The notes beneath the pieces are model-generated. The model did not search any database and was not told the DNA's origin. It saw only the letters and a list, made by a program, of their open reading frames with translations. A DNA stretch of 32,881 nucleotides from a gamma proteobacterium L18 (lineage in GTDB: Bacteria > Pseudomonadota > Gammaproteobacteria > Pseudomonadales > Pseudomonadaceae): contig KI547175.1 of the NCBI GenBank assembly GCA_000497835.1, forward strand, positions 149,488-182,368, written 5' to 3'. Numbering within the stretch: position 1 is the stretch's first letter; every line of letters begins with the position of its first letter. Positions 1 through 6,548 of the stretch are shown here, in pieces. A program made the translations under genes and the position numbers.

Positions 1-26
1 GGCTTTTTTGTGCCTGTCCGATTCTA

Positions 27-58
27 CCGTAGCCACTGCCGCCAGGCTGCGGCTACGG
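27..58. repeat. Inverted repeat downstream of a small membrane protein gene
   Basis: CCGTAGCC at 27-34 pairs perfectly with GGCTACGG at 51-58 around a 16-base loop. It sits 5 bases past the stop of the minus-strand gene that ends at 63. There is no clean T run directly after the stem on either strand, so it is as likely a REP-type element as a terminator. Confidence 0.5.
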
Positions 59-62
59 GCCG

Positions 63-278
63 TCAGTTGCCTTTGCTGTTGAGCTTGCGCAGCTCTTCAT
101 AGGTAGCCGACTGCACGAACCAGAAGCCCGAAACGATGCACCAGGTCAGCGTACCTACCACGAAGGTGCCGACGCCCACCAGGAAGCTATTGAACAGCAT
201 CACGATGGCGGTCAGCCAAATCACGCCCAAGGCGATATAGAGGACAGTGTTGTTGACGCTGATCACGAAGTCTTTCAT
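63..278 (-). CDS. Small two-helix inner membrane protein, hypothetical
   Basis: A 71-residue protein starting MKDFVISVNN. It has two hydrophobic stretches, about residues 11-30 and 34-55, and a short charged tail (EELRKLNSK), so it should be a small integral membrane protein with a hairpin topology. I chose the ATG at 276-278 over an upstream ATG at 338 because AAAAGGAAT, a good ribosome binding site, lies 6-8 bases before it. The upstream extension (rich in G, H and C) does not look like protein. I do not recognise a family and infer no function. It is transcribed alone towards the window edge. Confidence 0.6.
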   Translation of the reverse strand: MKDFVISVNNTVLYIALGVIWLTAIVMLFNSFLVGVGTFVVGTLTWCIVSGFWFVQSATYEELRKLNSKGN

Positions 279-373
279 GACGATTCCTTTTGAAGCATGA
301 CAATGGACGCCTCCATGGAGTCCAGGGCCGGCTATCATATGGCCATCTTTTCAGCATGGCCATCGGAAAGTCC

Positions 374-580
374 TTAGCTGATGTTTCCTGTCCATACGTT
401 GAGCAACACTAGCTCGACCACTGCCACACATACGGCAAGTGCCACGAAACCCGTGGAAAAAACACGTTTGCGGCGCGGTTTGGATGGGAAGGTGGGCCAA
501 TCCAGCAGTGCTGTGATCAGACGAACCTTGCAGTGCAGAAGATAACAACCGCCAGGGCAATCATGGTGCTGCAAAGCCAT
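374..580 (-). CDS. Possible small membrane protein overlapping its upstream neighbour
   Basis: An open frame of 68 codons that overlaps the end of the upstream small gene by 64 bases in another frame. Its second half has a basic stretch (KPRRKR) followed by a convincing hydrophobic segment of about 18 residues (FVALAVCVAVVELVLL), as in a single-pass membrane protein. The first ~20 residues lie inside the neighbour's frame, and there is no ribosome binding site before the ATG at 580. If real, it may be translated by coupling to the upstream gene or may be the remains of a longer one. No family recognised. Confidence 0.3.
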   Translation of the reverse strand: MALQHHDCPGGCYLLHCKVRLITALLDWPTFPSKPRRKRVFSTGFVALAVCVAVVELVLLNVWTGNIS

Positions 581-708
581 GCGGTCTGAGCTTTGAACCT
601 CTCGTTGATAGCGGTCTTCAATTCAGCGATGCCTGTTTTCAGGTCAGCGATATCTGCCTTGCCAGTCATATCCCCTTCGACTCTCTCAAATCTGTTGTCG
701 GGGCCCAT
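517..708 (-). CDS. Small coiled-coil protein with C-terminal membrane anchor
   Basis: A 63-residue protein: a polar N-terminus, then a heptad-like coiled-coil stretch with repeated ADLKTGI/AELKTAI (about residues 18-40), then one hydrophobic helix of roughly 18 residues that ends at the C-terminus. This resembles the layout of phage-type small membrane proteins such as XhlA, but I cannot assign it to that family. Two in-frame ATGs lie at 714 and 708. I prefer 708 because AAGGA lies 7 bases before it, whereas for 714 the same AAGGA would touch the start codon. Low-GC surroundings and the lack of recognisable neighbours suggest accessory DNA. Confidence 0.5.
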   Translation of the reverse strand: MGPDNRFERVEGDMTGKADIADLKTGIAELKTAINERFKAQTAWLCSTMIALAVVIFCTARFV

Positions 709-825
709 TCTCATTTCCTTGATTCCCCTCAGGCATTTCGCGATGGTATAGGCGGGTTCCTCTTCACCGACTGCGATAGGGCTTCACAGCCTGTTCCTTG
801 CCTGGCATCGAACAAGCATGAGTCG

Positions 826-1589
826 CTATGCGGCCAGCGAGTTGATGTCGTTGATGAGTTGTGACGCTGTCGAAAAAACAAGGACGCTCGCGCTTTCCGC
901 AAGCGCTGATGCCGCCTTGCTCAAATCCTGTGGATTAGCCGACTCCAGAATCACCAAGCGCCGCGTTTGAGGGGCCGCGTTTTTCAAATCCACCATCTTG
1001 CCGAGAGTGCTGTATACCGACAGCCAATGGGGGGTTCCGTCTTGAGCGCTGACGGTCTGGATGATTTTCGGGTGAGTAGAGCCAACATCCAGAGCAAATT
1101 GAAACTTCAGTTCGTGACCACTTGCGCCTTGTATTTCAAAGTCCCGTTTAACCCGCTTCGGAAAGCCAGAGCGCAAGGCTCTAGATACGATTTTCTCGAA
1201 TTTGGAGATCGGAGCCGGGCGCCAGAGATCGCAGGCCTGGCTGATCTGACTAGCAGCTTCTATAAAGCGGGCCATATAGTAAGGGACGTCGGCCTGCGTG
1301 CAGGATGTATGCAGCTCTCCGCTTTCTGACAAAGCGAAATGGCATTCTGCAGCTATAGTCGCAAGTTTGGCTGCTTTGGTGGCGTTCGGGGCGACGCCCA
1401 TTGTCATGGCGTGAAAAAGCGTGTCTGCGTTGTCTGTGATGCGCACGCGACCCTGTCCTAGATCCTGCACATACGCGCCAATCAAGGTGCCGTCAAACGA
1501 CAGGATATGGGGCTCTCCAAATACGCGAGCCCGCTATTTATTTGCGTACACGCCAAGCCAAAGGCCTCGCTCAATTGTGTGCAATTCAT
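826..1589 (-). pseudogene. DUF1828/DUF1829 family protein, broken by a one-base frameshift
   Basis: Two frames join into one protein. The N-terminal frame starts at the ATG at 1589 (MNCTQLSEAFGLACTQI), with GAGG 5 bases upstream, and runs to LESP. It then goes out of frame, and the second frame continues SFDGTLIGAYVQDLGQG and ITDNADTLFHA to the stop at 826. Adding one C to the C4 run (plus-strand G4 at 1509-1512) restores a continuous 254-residue protein reading LESPHILSFDGTLIG. The ITDNADTLFH segment resembles the conserved N-terminal motif of DUF1828, and the rest matches the expected size of a DUF1828-DUF1829 protein; this family call is from recognition. The molecular function of the family is not known to me. 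As read, the product would stop after 35 residues unless the downstream frame initiates by itself. Confidence 0.65.
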
Positions 1590-1921
1590 AGCAGCCTCAT
1601 CTGGGGATCGTCTCTTTCTCTCGGAAGGTTCAGGGCCGGGGCACCGAGAATATTGGCACGTGAACGAGGATGGCCACTGTTTGACGGAGCCTTGCACCCA
1701 CTCCACGAAGGCACCGGCCTCCCAATGCTTTTCGGCGGTTAAGCCCGCCATCGCTTCTTCGTAAGATATTTTCGACGGCTTGACCATTCAGCAACAGCTC
1801 CGCTTATGCTTTCCTTTTGGGCCTACGTACGCGCTACTTCCCATCGACGTTAGCATGTTGTTTGCTTTCCACTTCGGTCAGCTGCTTTGAACCAGCCCGG
1901 CGTCCAGGCCGGGCTCGAGAC
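1590..1921. other. Stretch without a confident gene
   Basis: Upstream of the DUF1828 start, the same minus-strand frame stays open for 66 more codons to an ATG at 1787 (MVKPSKISYEEAMAG), which has GGAG 10 bases before it. The composition of its second half (cysteine- and proline-rich, then KRRSPDEAA) does not look like a folded protein. It may be the decayed or frameshifted remains of an upstream gene, or non-coding leader. The segment 1788-1893 shows nothing I recognise. Confidence 0.35.
1894..1915 (-). terminator. Hairpin just past the DUF3077 stop codon
   Basis: AGCCCGGC at 1894-1901 pairs with GCCGGGCT at 1908-1915 over a 6-base loop. It lies 6 bases beyond the stop of the minus-strand gene ending at 1922, where a terminator is expected. 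Only two T residues follow the stem on the minus strand, so its strength is uncertain. Confidence 0.5.
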
Positions 1922-2200
1922 TTACCCTCTCGCCGCGCCTTGAATCAGCGCATCCGTCAGCGCCTTTGCCGTCTCAATCTGATGCAATGTCGCCCACACC
2001 AACCCTCGCTGCGGCACCTCGCCATCGGACAATTCATAAGCCGGTTCACCCGCGCATTTGAGCAGCACCGAAATCTGCACAAGTGCTTCCTGGGCAGAAA
2101 TCCCTGCTCGCACGGTATAGAAAGGAGTGTTGCTCATATCGCAGGTGCCAAACGGCGTTGTAGCCGTAGCAGACGGGCAAGGCTGACTTTCAAATTCCAT
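1922..2200 (-). CDS. DUF3077 domain protein
   Basis: A 92-residue protein. After about 14 polar residues it reads TTPFGTCD, then FYTVRAGISAQEALVQIS, the conserved core of the pseudomonad DUF3077 family as I recall it. Then come a cysteine-containing helix (VLLKCAGEPAYELSDGE) and a helix ending LIQGAARG. No signal peptide or membrane segment. I chose the ATG at 2198-2200 because the domain starts right after it and the longer frame upstream reads through a structured leader. The ribosome binding site (AAGAGA) is weak, which may matter because the leader can form competing stems. The family has no assigned biochemical role known to me. It is a single-gene unit closed by a hairpin at 1894-1915. 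Confidence 0.7.
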   Translation of the reverse strand: MEFESQPCPSATATTPFGTCDMSNTPFYTVRAGISAQEALVQISVLLKCAGEPAYELSDGEVPQRGLVWATLHQIETAKALTDALIQGAARG

Positions 2201-2237
2201 GTCATTTTCTCTTGTTTGAGTGAAGGCCGCGCCTTCG

Positions 2238-2389
2238 CTACCAGACGAAGGGAGGCGGCTGTACGCAGTTTGGTAGACCGGACAAGAGTGAAACCGGCGC
2301 ACACGGATGTGCACTGCGCACGGCCGCCACAGGGGCCATGAGCGATCTTGAATCCGGGCTACCAAACCCGGTCGCTGATGGGCAGCGAC
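2238..2389 (-). promoter_or_regulatory. Structured leader with mutually exclusive stems upstream of DUF3077
   Basis: The 393 bases between the DUF3077 start and the next gene contain no convincing gene but many inverted repeats. GTTTGGTAGACCGG at 2268-2281 pairs with CCGGGCTACCAAAC at 2354-2367 (13 of 14). CTACCAGAC at 2238-2246 can pair instead with the same GTTTGGTAG, so the middle element has two partners. Inside are GCACA/TGTGC (2299-2312, loop of 4) and, just outside, GTCGCTG/CAGCGAC (2371-2389, loop of 5). On the minus strand this is the 5' leader of the DUF3077 gene, 38 to ~190 bases before its start codon. Competing stems are typical of cis-acting RNA control. I do not recognise a named riboswitch. 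2390-2593 holds a weaker CGGGA/TCCCG repeat and nothing else. Confidence 0.45.
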
Positions 2390-2593
2390 GCGAGGGAGGT
2401 TATTACCGTAACCCGGCTGGGACAACCTTACCCGAGCAAATCAGAAACGTCCTACGCTGGGTCCTACAGCTCTGTTGCAGAGTGATACAAGGGGCGGGAT
2501 AGGCCCTCCCGTGAGCTCGATTTATCACCGGGAAGCCCAGGTTTTCCGGCATGAAGGAAGCCCAGGCTGGATCGCTGAAGGTGGCGACCACCC

Positions 2594-4102
2594 TCACGAA
2601 TGCTCCGAAGCCACCCCCATCACCTCCCGCGCCCGCTGCCGTTCCCCCACCAGCGGAATCTCCTGATGCTGCGCGTCATACAGCTTGCCACCACTGAAGT
2701 AGTCCCCCTCGCGCAACGCCGCCACATCCCGATACTGCAAGCTGCGCTCGGTACCCGCGACAAACACCGACTGCTGGTCGGAGTTGCCCGCCGTGAAATG
2801 GTTGTAGGTGAGGTTCAGCACAATCGCCATGATCGCCGAAGAACTGATCCCCGAGTGAAAAATGGTCGCGAACCAGGTGGGAAAATGGTCGTAAAAGTTT
2901 GGCGCGGCAATAGGAATCATGCCAAAGCCAATCGAGGTGGCGACGATGATCAGGTTCATGTTGTTGCGGTAGTCGACCTTGGACAGGGTGCGAATACCGC
3001 TAGCCGCCACGGTACCGAACAGCACAATGCCGGCGCCGCCCAGCACCGAGGTAGGCACGGCGGCAATGATGCGGCCCATCACTGGCAACAGGCCAAGGAT
3101 GACCAGGAACACGCCGCCGGTAGCCACCACATAGCGGCTTTTCACCCCGGTGACCGCGACCAGCCCCACGTTCTGGGCGAAGGCGCTTTGGGTGAACGAG
3201 CCGAAGATCGGCGCCAGCAGGCTGGACAGCATGTCGGCGCGCAGGCCGTTGCCCAGGCGTTTGGCGTCGACCTTGGTGCCGATGATTTCGCCCACGGCGA
3301 GGATGTCGGCGGAGGTTTCCACCAGGGTCACCATGATGACGATGCACATGGAGATGATGGCTGCCACGTGGAAGCTCGGCATGCCGAAGTGGAACGGGCT
3401 CGGCAAACCAAACACCGGGCCCTGGCTGACGGTGGAGAAGTCGGCCATGCCCAGCAGGCTGGCGATCACCGTGCCGATGACCATCGCCAGCAGGATCGAC
3501 AACCGCGAGACGGCCGCACTGCCTACCTTGCTCAGCAACAGCACCAACACCAGGGTCAGCGCGGCCAGGCCGATGTTGCCCATGCTGCCGAAATCCTCGG
3601 CGCGGCTGTTGCCGCCCATGGCCCAGCGCGCCGCCACCGGCATCAGCGTCAGGCCGATGGTGGTGATGACGATGCCCGTGACCAATGGAGGAAAGAAGCG
3701 GGTGATGCGCGAGAACACCGGCGTGATCAGCAGCCCGATCAACGACGCCGCCATCACCGCACCCAGAATCGAGGCCACGCCGCCGCCTTCCTGGCTACCG
3801 ACGATTGCCACCATGGTGGCGACCCCGGAGAACGACACGCCTTGTACCAGCGGCAGCTGGCAGCCGAAGAATGGCACCCCCAGGGTCTGCAGCAAGGTGG
3901 CAAGGCCGCCGGCGAACAGCGAGGCGGCTACCAGCAGGCCGATTTCAGCCGGCGACAACCCCGCCGCCTGGCCAATGATCAGGGGGACGGCGACGATGCC
4001 GCCGTACATGGTCAGTACGTGTTGCAGCCCGTACGCCATATTGGCGAACAGGCCGAGGTTCTCATCTTCGGGGCGGACAGCGGCTGGCGGGGACTCGATC
4101 AT
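2594..4102 (-). CDS. NCS2-family purine (xanthine/uric acid) permease
   Basis: A 502-residue polytopic membrane protein of the nucleobase:cation symporter-2 (NAT/NCS2) family, which imports xanthine, uric acid or uracil with protons. Visible family marks: the conserved Q-H pair in the first helix (residues 27-28, YGLQHVL), the ETSADILAVGEI segment with Glu262 in the substrate site, and the NAT signature QNVGLVAVTG (residues 310-319), after which GVKSRY follows. T-G after the signature and the GVKSRY context favour a xanthine/urate permease over a uracil one. This is inference, since no purine catabolic gene adjoins. The start ATG at 4100-4102 precedes IESPPAAVRPED, and length fits the family. 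The gene is divergent from an MRJP-family gene, and the shared region holds a perfect palindrome that may be its operator. Confidence 0.9.
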   Translation of the reverse strand: MIESPPAAVRPEDENLGLFANMAYGLQHVLTMYGGIVAVPLIIGQAAGLSPAEIGLLVAASLFAGGLATLLQTLGVPFFGCQLPLVQGVSFSGVATMVAIVGSQEGGGVASILGAVMAASLIGLLITPVFSRITRFFPPLVTGIVITTIGLTLMPVAARWAMGGNSRAEDFGSMGNIGLAALTLVLVLLLSKVGSAAVSRLSILLAMVIGTVIASLLGMADFSTVSQGPVFGLPSPFHFGMPSFHVAAIISMCIVIMVTLVETSADILAVGEIIGTKVDAKRLGNGLRADMLSSLLAPIFGSFTQSAFAQNVGLVAVTGVKSRYVVATGGVFLVILGLLPVMGRIIAAVPTSVLGGAGIVLFGTVAASGIRTLSKVDYRNNMNLIIVATSIGFGMIPIAAPNFYDHFPTWFATIFHSGISSSAIMAIVLNLTYNHFTAGNSDQQSVFVAGTERSLQYRDVAALREGDYFSGGKLYDAQHQEIPLVGERQRAREVMGVASEHS

Positions 4103-4168
4103 GATGGTGGTACCCTGGTTTTTGTTGTGGGCTTAATGTATTCAAAGATCAGTTATCCTGTCCAATAG

Positions 4169-4180
4169 ATTGTATACAAT
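4169..4180. promoter_or_regulatory. Perfect palindrome ATTGTATACAAT in a divergent promoter region
   Basis: ATTGTATACAAT is a perfect 12-bp palindrome 67 bases upstream of the permease start and 135 bases upstream of the MRJP-family start. Short AT-rich palindromes with a TGTATACA core are typical operators of GntR (FadR/FCD) regulators; which regulator binds here is unknown and none is encoded nearby. TACAAT at its right side could also serve as a -10 element. Confidence 0.5.
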
Positions 4181-4314
4181 ATTGCGCCAACGGTCGGCGG
4201 TAGAGCGTTGTCGGAATACATTCCCGCCAGGAATGAAAGCTTGAACATTCGCAAATGGATTCGAACTATCCGCCGCGGCAATACTCCGGTTAAACAAGAA
4301 CGGAGAATGTACCC

Positions 4315-5445
4315 ATGCCCATTTGCAAGCCTCTGCTCCTCGCCTTGGCCATGTCCTGCCCCTTGATGGCCATTGCCCAGGATGTACTGCCGCCCACGCT
4401 GCCCACCCAGCAAGACAGCCGCCTGATCGAAGTGGCCACCTCGCCGCATATCTGGAACGGTGCCGCTGTCACGGCCGATGGCCGCATCTTCGTGTCGCTG
4501 ACCCAGTCCGAAGGGCCGGGCATGTCCTTGGCCGAAGTCGGCAAGGACGGGCAGTTGCACCCCTATCCCGATGCGCAGTGGAACAGCTGGAACGCCGCCG
4601 AGCCCGGCAAGCACTTCCTGCACGTCAACGCCTTGCGCGTAGGCCCCGACGGCAAACTGTGGGCGGTGGATGCCGGCAACACCGGGATCAACACCGGGGC
4701 TCATGCGGTGCCGGGGGCGGGCAAGCTGGTGCTCATTGACCTGACCACCAATCAGGTGGACAAGACCTACACCTTTGACAGCGCGATTCAGAAGGACAAC
4801 AGCTACTTCGATGACGTGCGTTTCCGTTCACGCCAGGCCTACCTGACTGATCCTGGTGCCGTGCGCCTGGTGGTGCTGGACCTGGACAGTGGCAAGGCGC
4901 GTACGGTGCTGGAGGGGCATGAGCTGTCTATCGATCATCTGCCCATGTATGCCGATGGGCAGAAACTGTTTATCCCCAATGGCCAGGAAAAGCGCGTGGG
5001 GCTGGATCAGCTGGAAGTGTCGCCGGACGGCCAGTACCTGTATTACCAGGCCATTCCCGGGCCGCTGGCGCGGATCGCCACGCGTTACATCAACAACCCC
5101 AACCTGTCGGCCAAGGACGTCGACGCCCACGCCGAGCATTGGCTGGACACCTGGAGCACCGGCGGCACGGCCATCGATGCGGCGGGCAATATCTACGCCT
5201 CAGACGTCAACACCCGCAGCGTCAAGCGCATCGCCCCGGACAAGACCGTGACCACGGTAGTGGCTGACCCGCGCCTGGTGTGGGTGGACGCCCTATGGAT
5301 TCAGGACGGCTACCTGTACTTGCCCGCCGCGCAGATCAACCGCACCCCGGCAACCACGGGCGGTAAACCGTCGACCGTGCAGTACCCAGTGCACCTGTAC
5401 AAGATCCGCATCGACGCCAAACCGTCCCCCCTGGACCACGCCTGA
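4315..5445 (+). CDS. Exported MRJP/yellow-family beta-propeller protein (copy 1)
   Basis: A 376-residue protein with a signal peptide (MPICKPLLLALAMSCPLMAIA, cut near residue 21). The mature part looks like a six-bladed propeller of the major royal jelly protein/yellow family: repeated blade strands such as VTADGRIFVSL, VGPDGKLWAVD, IDAAGNIYASD and the late VVADPRLVWVDALW. The family also contains the bacterial 'L-dopachrome tautomerase-related' proteins. Its bacterial substrate is not established. GGAG lies 8-9 bases before the ATG at 4315. The gene stands alone between a divergent permease and a REP pair. It is clearly related to, but quite diverged from, the two tandem copies at 29779 and 30962: the NDLRVD motif of those copies is replaced here by FDDVRF. 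Periplasmic location is predicted; ligand unknown. Confidence 0.75.
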   Translation: MPICKPLLLALAMSCPLMAIAQDVLPPTLPTQQDSRLIEVATSPHIWNGAAVTADGRIFVSLTQSEGPGMSLAEVGKDGQLHPYPDAQWNSWNAAEPGKHFLHVNALRVGPDGKLWAVDAGNTGINTGAHAVPGAGKLVLIDLTTNQVDKTYTFDSAIQKDNSYFDDVRFRSRQAYLTDPGAVRLVVLDLDSGKARTVLEGHELSIDHLPMYADGQKLFIPNGQEKRVGLDQLEVSPDGQYLYYQAIPGPLARIATRYINNPNLSAKDVDAHAEHWLDTWSTGGTAIDAAGNIYASDVNTRSVKRIAPDKTVTTVVADPRLVWVDALWIQDGYLYLPAAQINRTPATTGGKPSTVQYPVHLYKIRIDAKPSPLDHA

Positions 5446-5460
5446 CCTGTAATCGAATCG

Positions 5461-5538
5461 CGTCGCCCGCATCGCGACTAAAGTCGGCTCCTACGCCGTC
5501 CGGGGTAGGAGCCGGCCTTGGCCGCGATGCGGGCGACA
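5461..5538. repeat. REP pair (GTAGGAGCCGGC type)
   Basis: Two ~34-base REP elements face each other (5461-5494 and 5505-5538), the second containing GTAGGAGCCGGCCTTGGC followed by CGCGATGC. They lie between the convergent ends of the MRJP-family gene and uppP, so they could act as a bidirectional transcription stop. Confidence 0.85.
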
Positions 5539-5583
5539 CCATCCTGCAGCTGCCGGGGTGCGCACTGTGCAGAGCCGATCCTT

Positions 5584-6459
5584 TCAAGCCCCCAACAACC
5601 CGGTGCTCACCGCCACAATCAAGAACACCCCCAGCACCGCCCGGTAAACAATGAACGGCCAGGTACTGAACCGCTCCAGAAACTTCATCAGCCCCCAAAT
5701 CGCAAAAAACGCCGAGATGCTGGCAATCACCAACCCGAACGCCAGATGCCCCCACGCCTCGGCGCCAATGCCGGCACGCAGCAGCACCCACAGCTCCTTG
5801 AGTCCGGCCAGGGCAATGGCCGGCAAGCCCAGCAGGAAGGAAAACCGTGCGGCCTCTTCGCGCTTGAAGTTGAGAAACAACGCGGCCGTCAGGGTAGAGC
5901 CCGAACGCGACACCCCGGGAATCAACGCGCCCACCTGGGCGATGCCGACGATCAGGGCGTCGCGCAGGCGCATTTGGCTCATGTCCCGCCGGTGCCGGCA
6001 ACTCAGCTCGGCGCCCGCCAGCAGCACCGCCATCACCAGGCACGAGCCGCCGATCACCATCAACCCGCGCAACGGCGAGTTGCAGCTATTGAGCAGCGGC
6101 GCCAGCAACACCCCGAAGATGACGATGGGGATGGTCGCCAGGATGATCGCCACTGCCAGCTTGAACCACGGGCTATCGAAGTCGCCCTCGCGCACGGCAT
6201 TCACGCTGCCGCTGACGACCTGACGCACGTCGCTCCAGAAGTAGCTGACCACCGCCGCCAGCGCCGCCAGTTGCATGGCCGCCGAGAACGCCGACCCCGG
6301 GTCGGGCCAGCCCAGCAGGGCGGGGACGATGCGCATGTGCGCGGTGGACGAGATGGGCAGTAGCTCGGAAATGCCCTGGATCACGCCCAGAATGCCGATT
6401 TGCACATAGTCTAGGGAAGCAAAACCGGTATCGAGACCGGCTGCGCACATAGTTGCCAA
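5584..6459 (-). CDS. uppP: Undecaprenyl-diphosphatase UppP (BacA family)
   Basis: A 291-residue inner membrane enzyme that removes one phosphate from undecaprenyl diphosphate, recycling the lipid carrier for peptidoglycan and other envelope glycans. It confers bacitracin resistance when overexpressed. Both catalytic motifs are present: GISELLPISSTAH near the N-terminus (Glu32, Ser37/Ser38, His41) and PGVSRSGST in the middle, together with about eight hydrophobic helices. Start: ATG at 6450 is possible, but AGGA lies 7 bases before a TTG at 6459, so I favour the TTG start (M-A-T-M-C). Length is close to the usual ~270-290. Single gene facing a REP pair. Other UppP paralogues are usual in Pseudomonas, so this need not be the only one. 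Confidence 0.92.
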   Translation of the reverse strand: MATMCAAGLDTGFASLDYVQIGILGVIQGISELLPISSTAHMRIVPALLGWPDPGSAFSAAMQLAALAAVVSYFWSDVRQVVSGSVNAVREGDFDSPWFKLAVAIILATIPIVIFGVLLAPLLNSCNSPLRGLMVIGGSCLVMAVLLAGAELSCRHRRDMSQMRLRDALIVGIAQVGALIPGVSRSGSTLTAALFLNFKREEAARFSFLLGLPAIALAGLKELWVLLRAGIGAEAWGHLAFGLVIASISAFFAIWGLMKFLERFSTWPFIVYRAVLGVFLIVAVSTGLLGA

Positions 6460-6548
6460 GATGAAATCCTGCGAAAGTGAGGCTGAAACTCAGAGCGTAG
6501 CCGGGAAGCGTGACGAGTAAACATCACGCTTCAGGCATCTGCTTAATT

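Noticed and set aside
2403..2597. A 64-codon minus-strand frame upstream of the DUF3077 leader
   Set aside because: Cys/Arg-rich with no domain or signal. It overlaps the permease 3' end and the structured region. I could not support it as a gene.
2600..4168. A 522-codon plus-strand open frame antisense to the purine permease
   Set aside because: It is rich in His, Gln, Arg, Asp and Gly, the usual result of reading a GC-rich membrane protein gene backwards. It has no motifs, while the minus strand has a full NCS2 protein.
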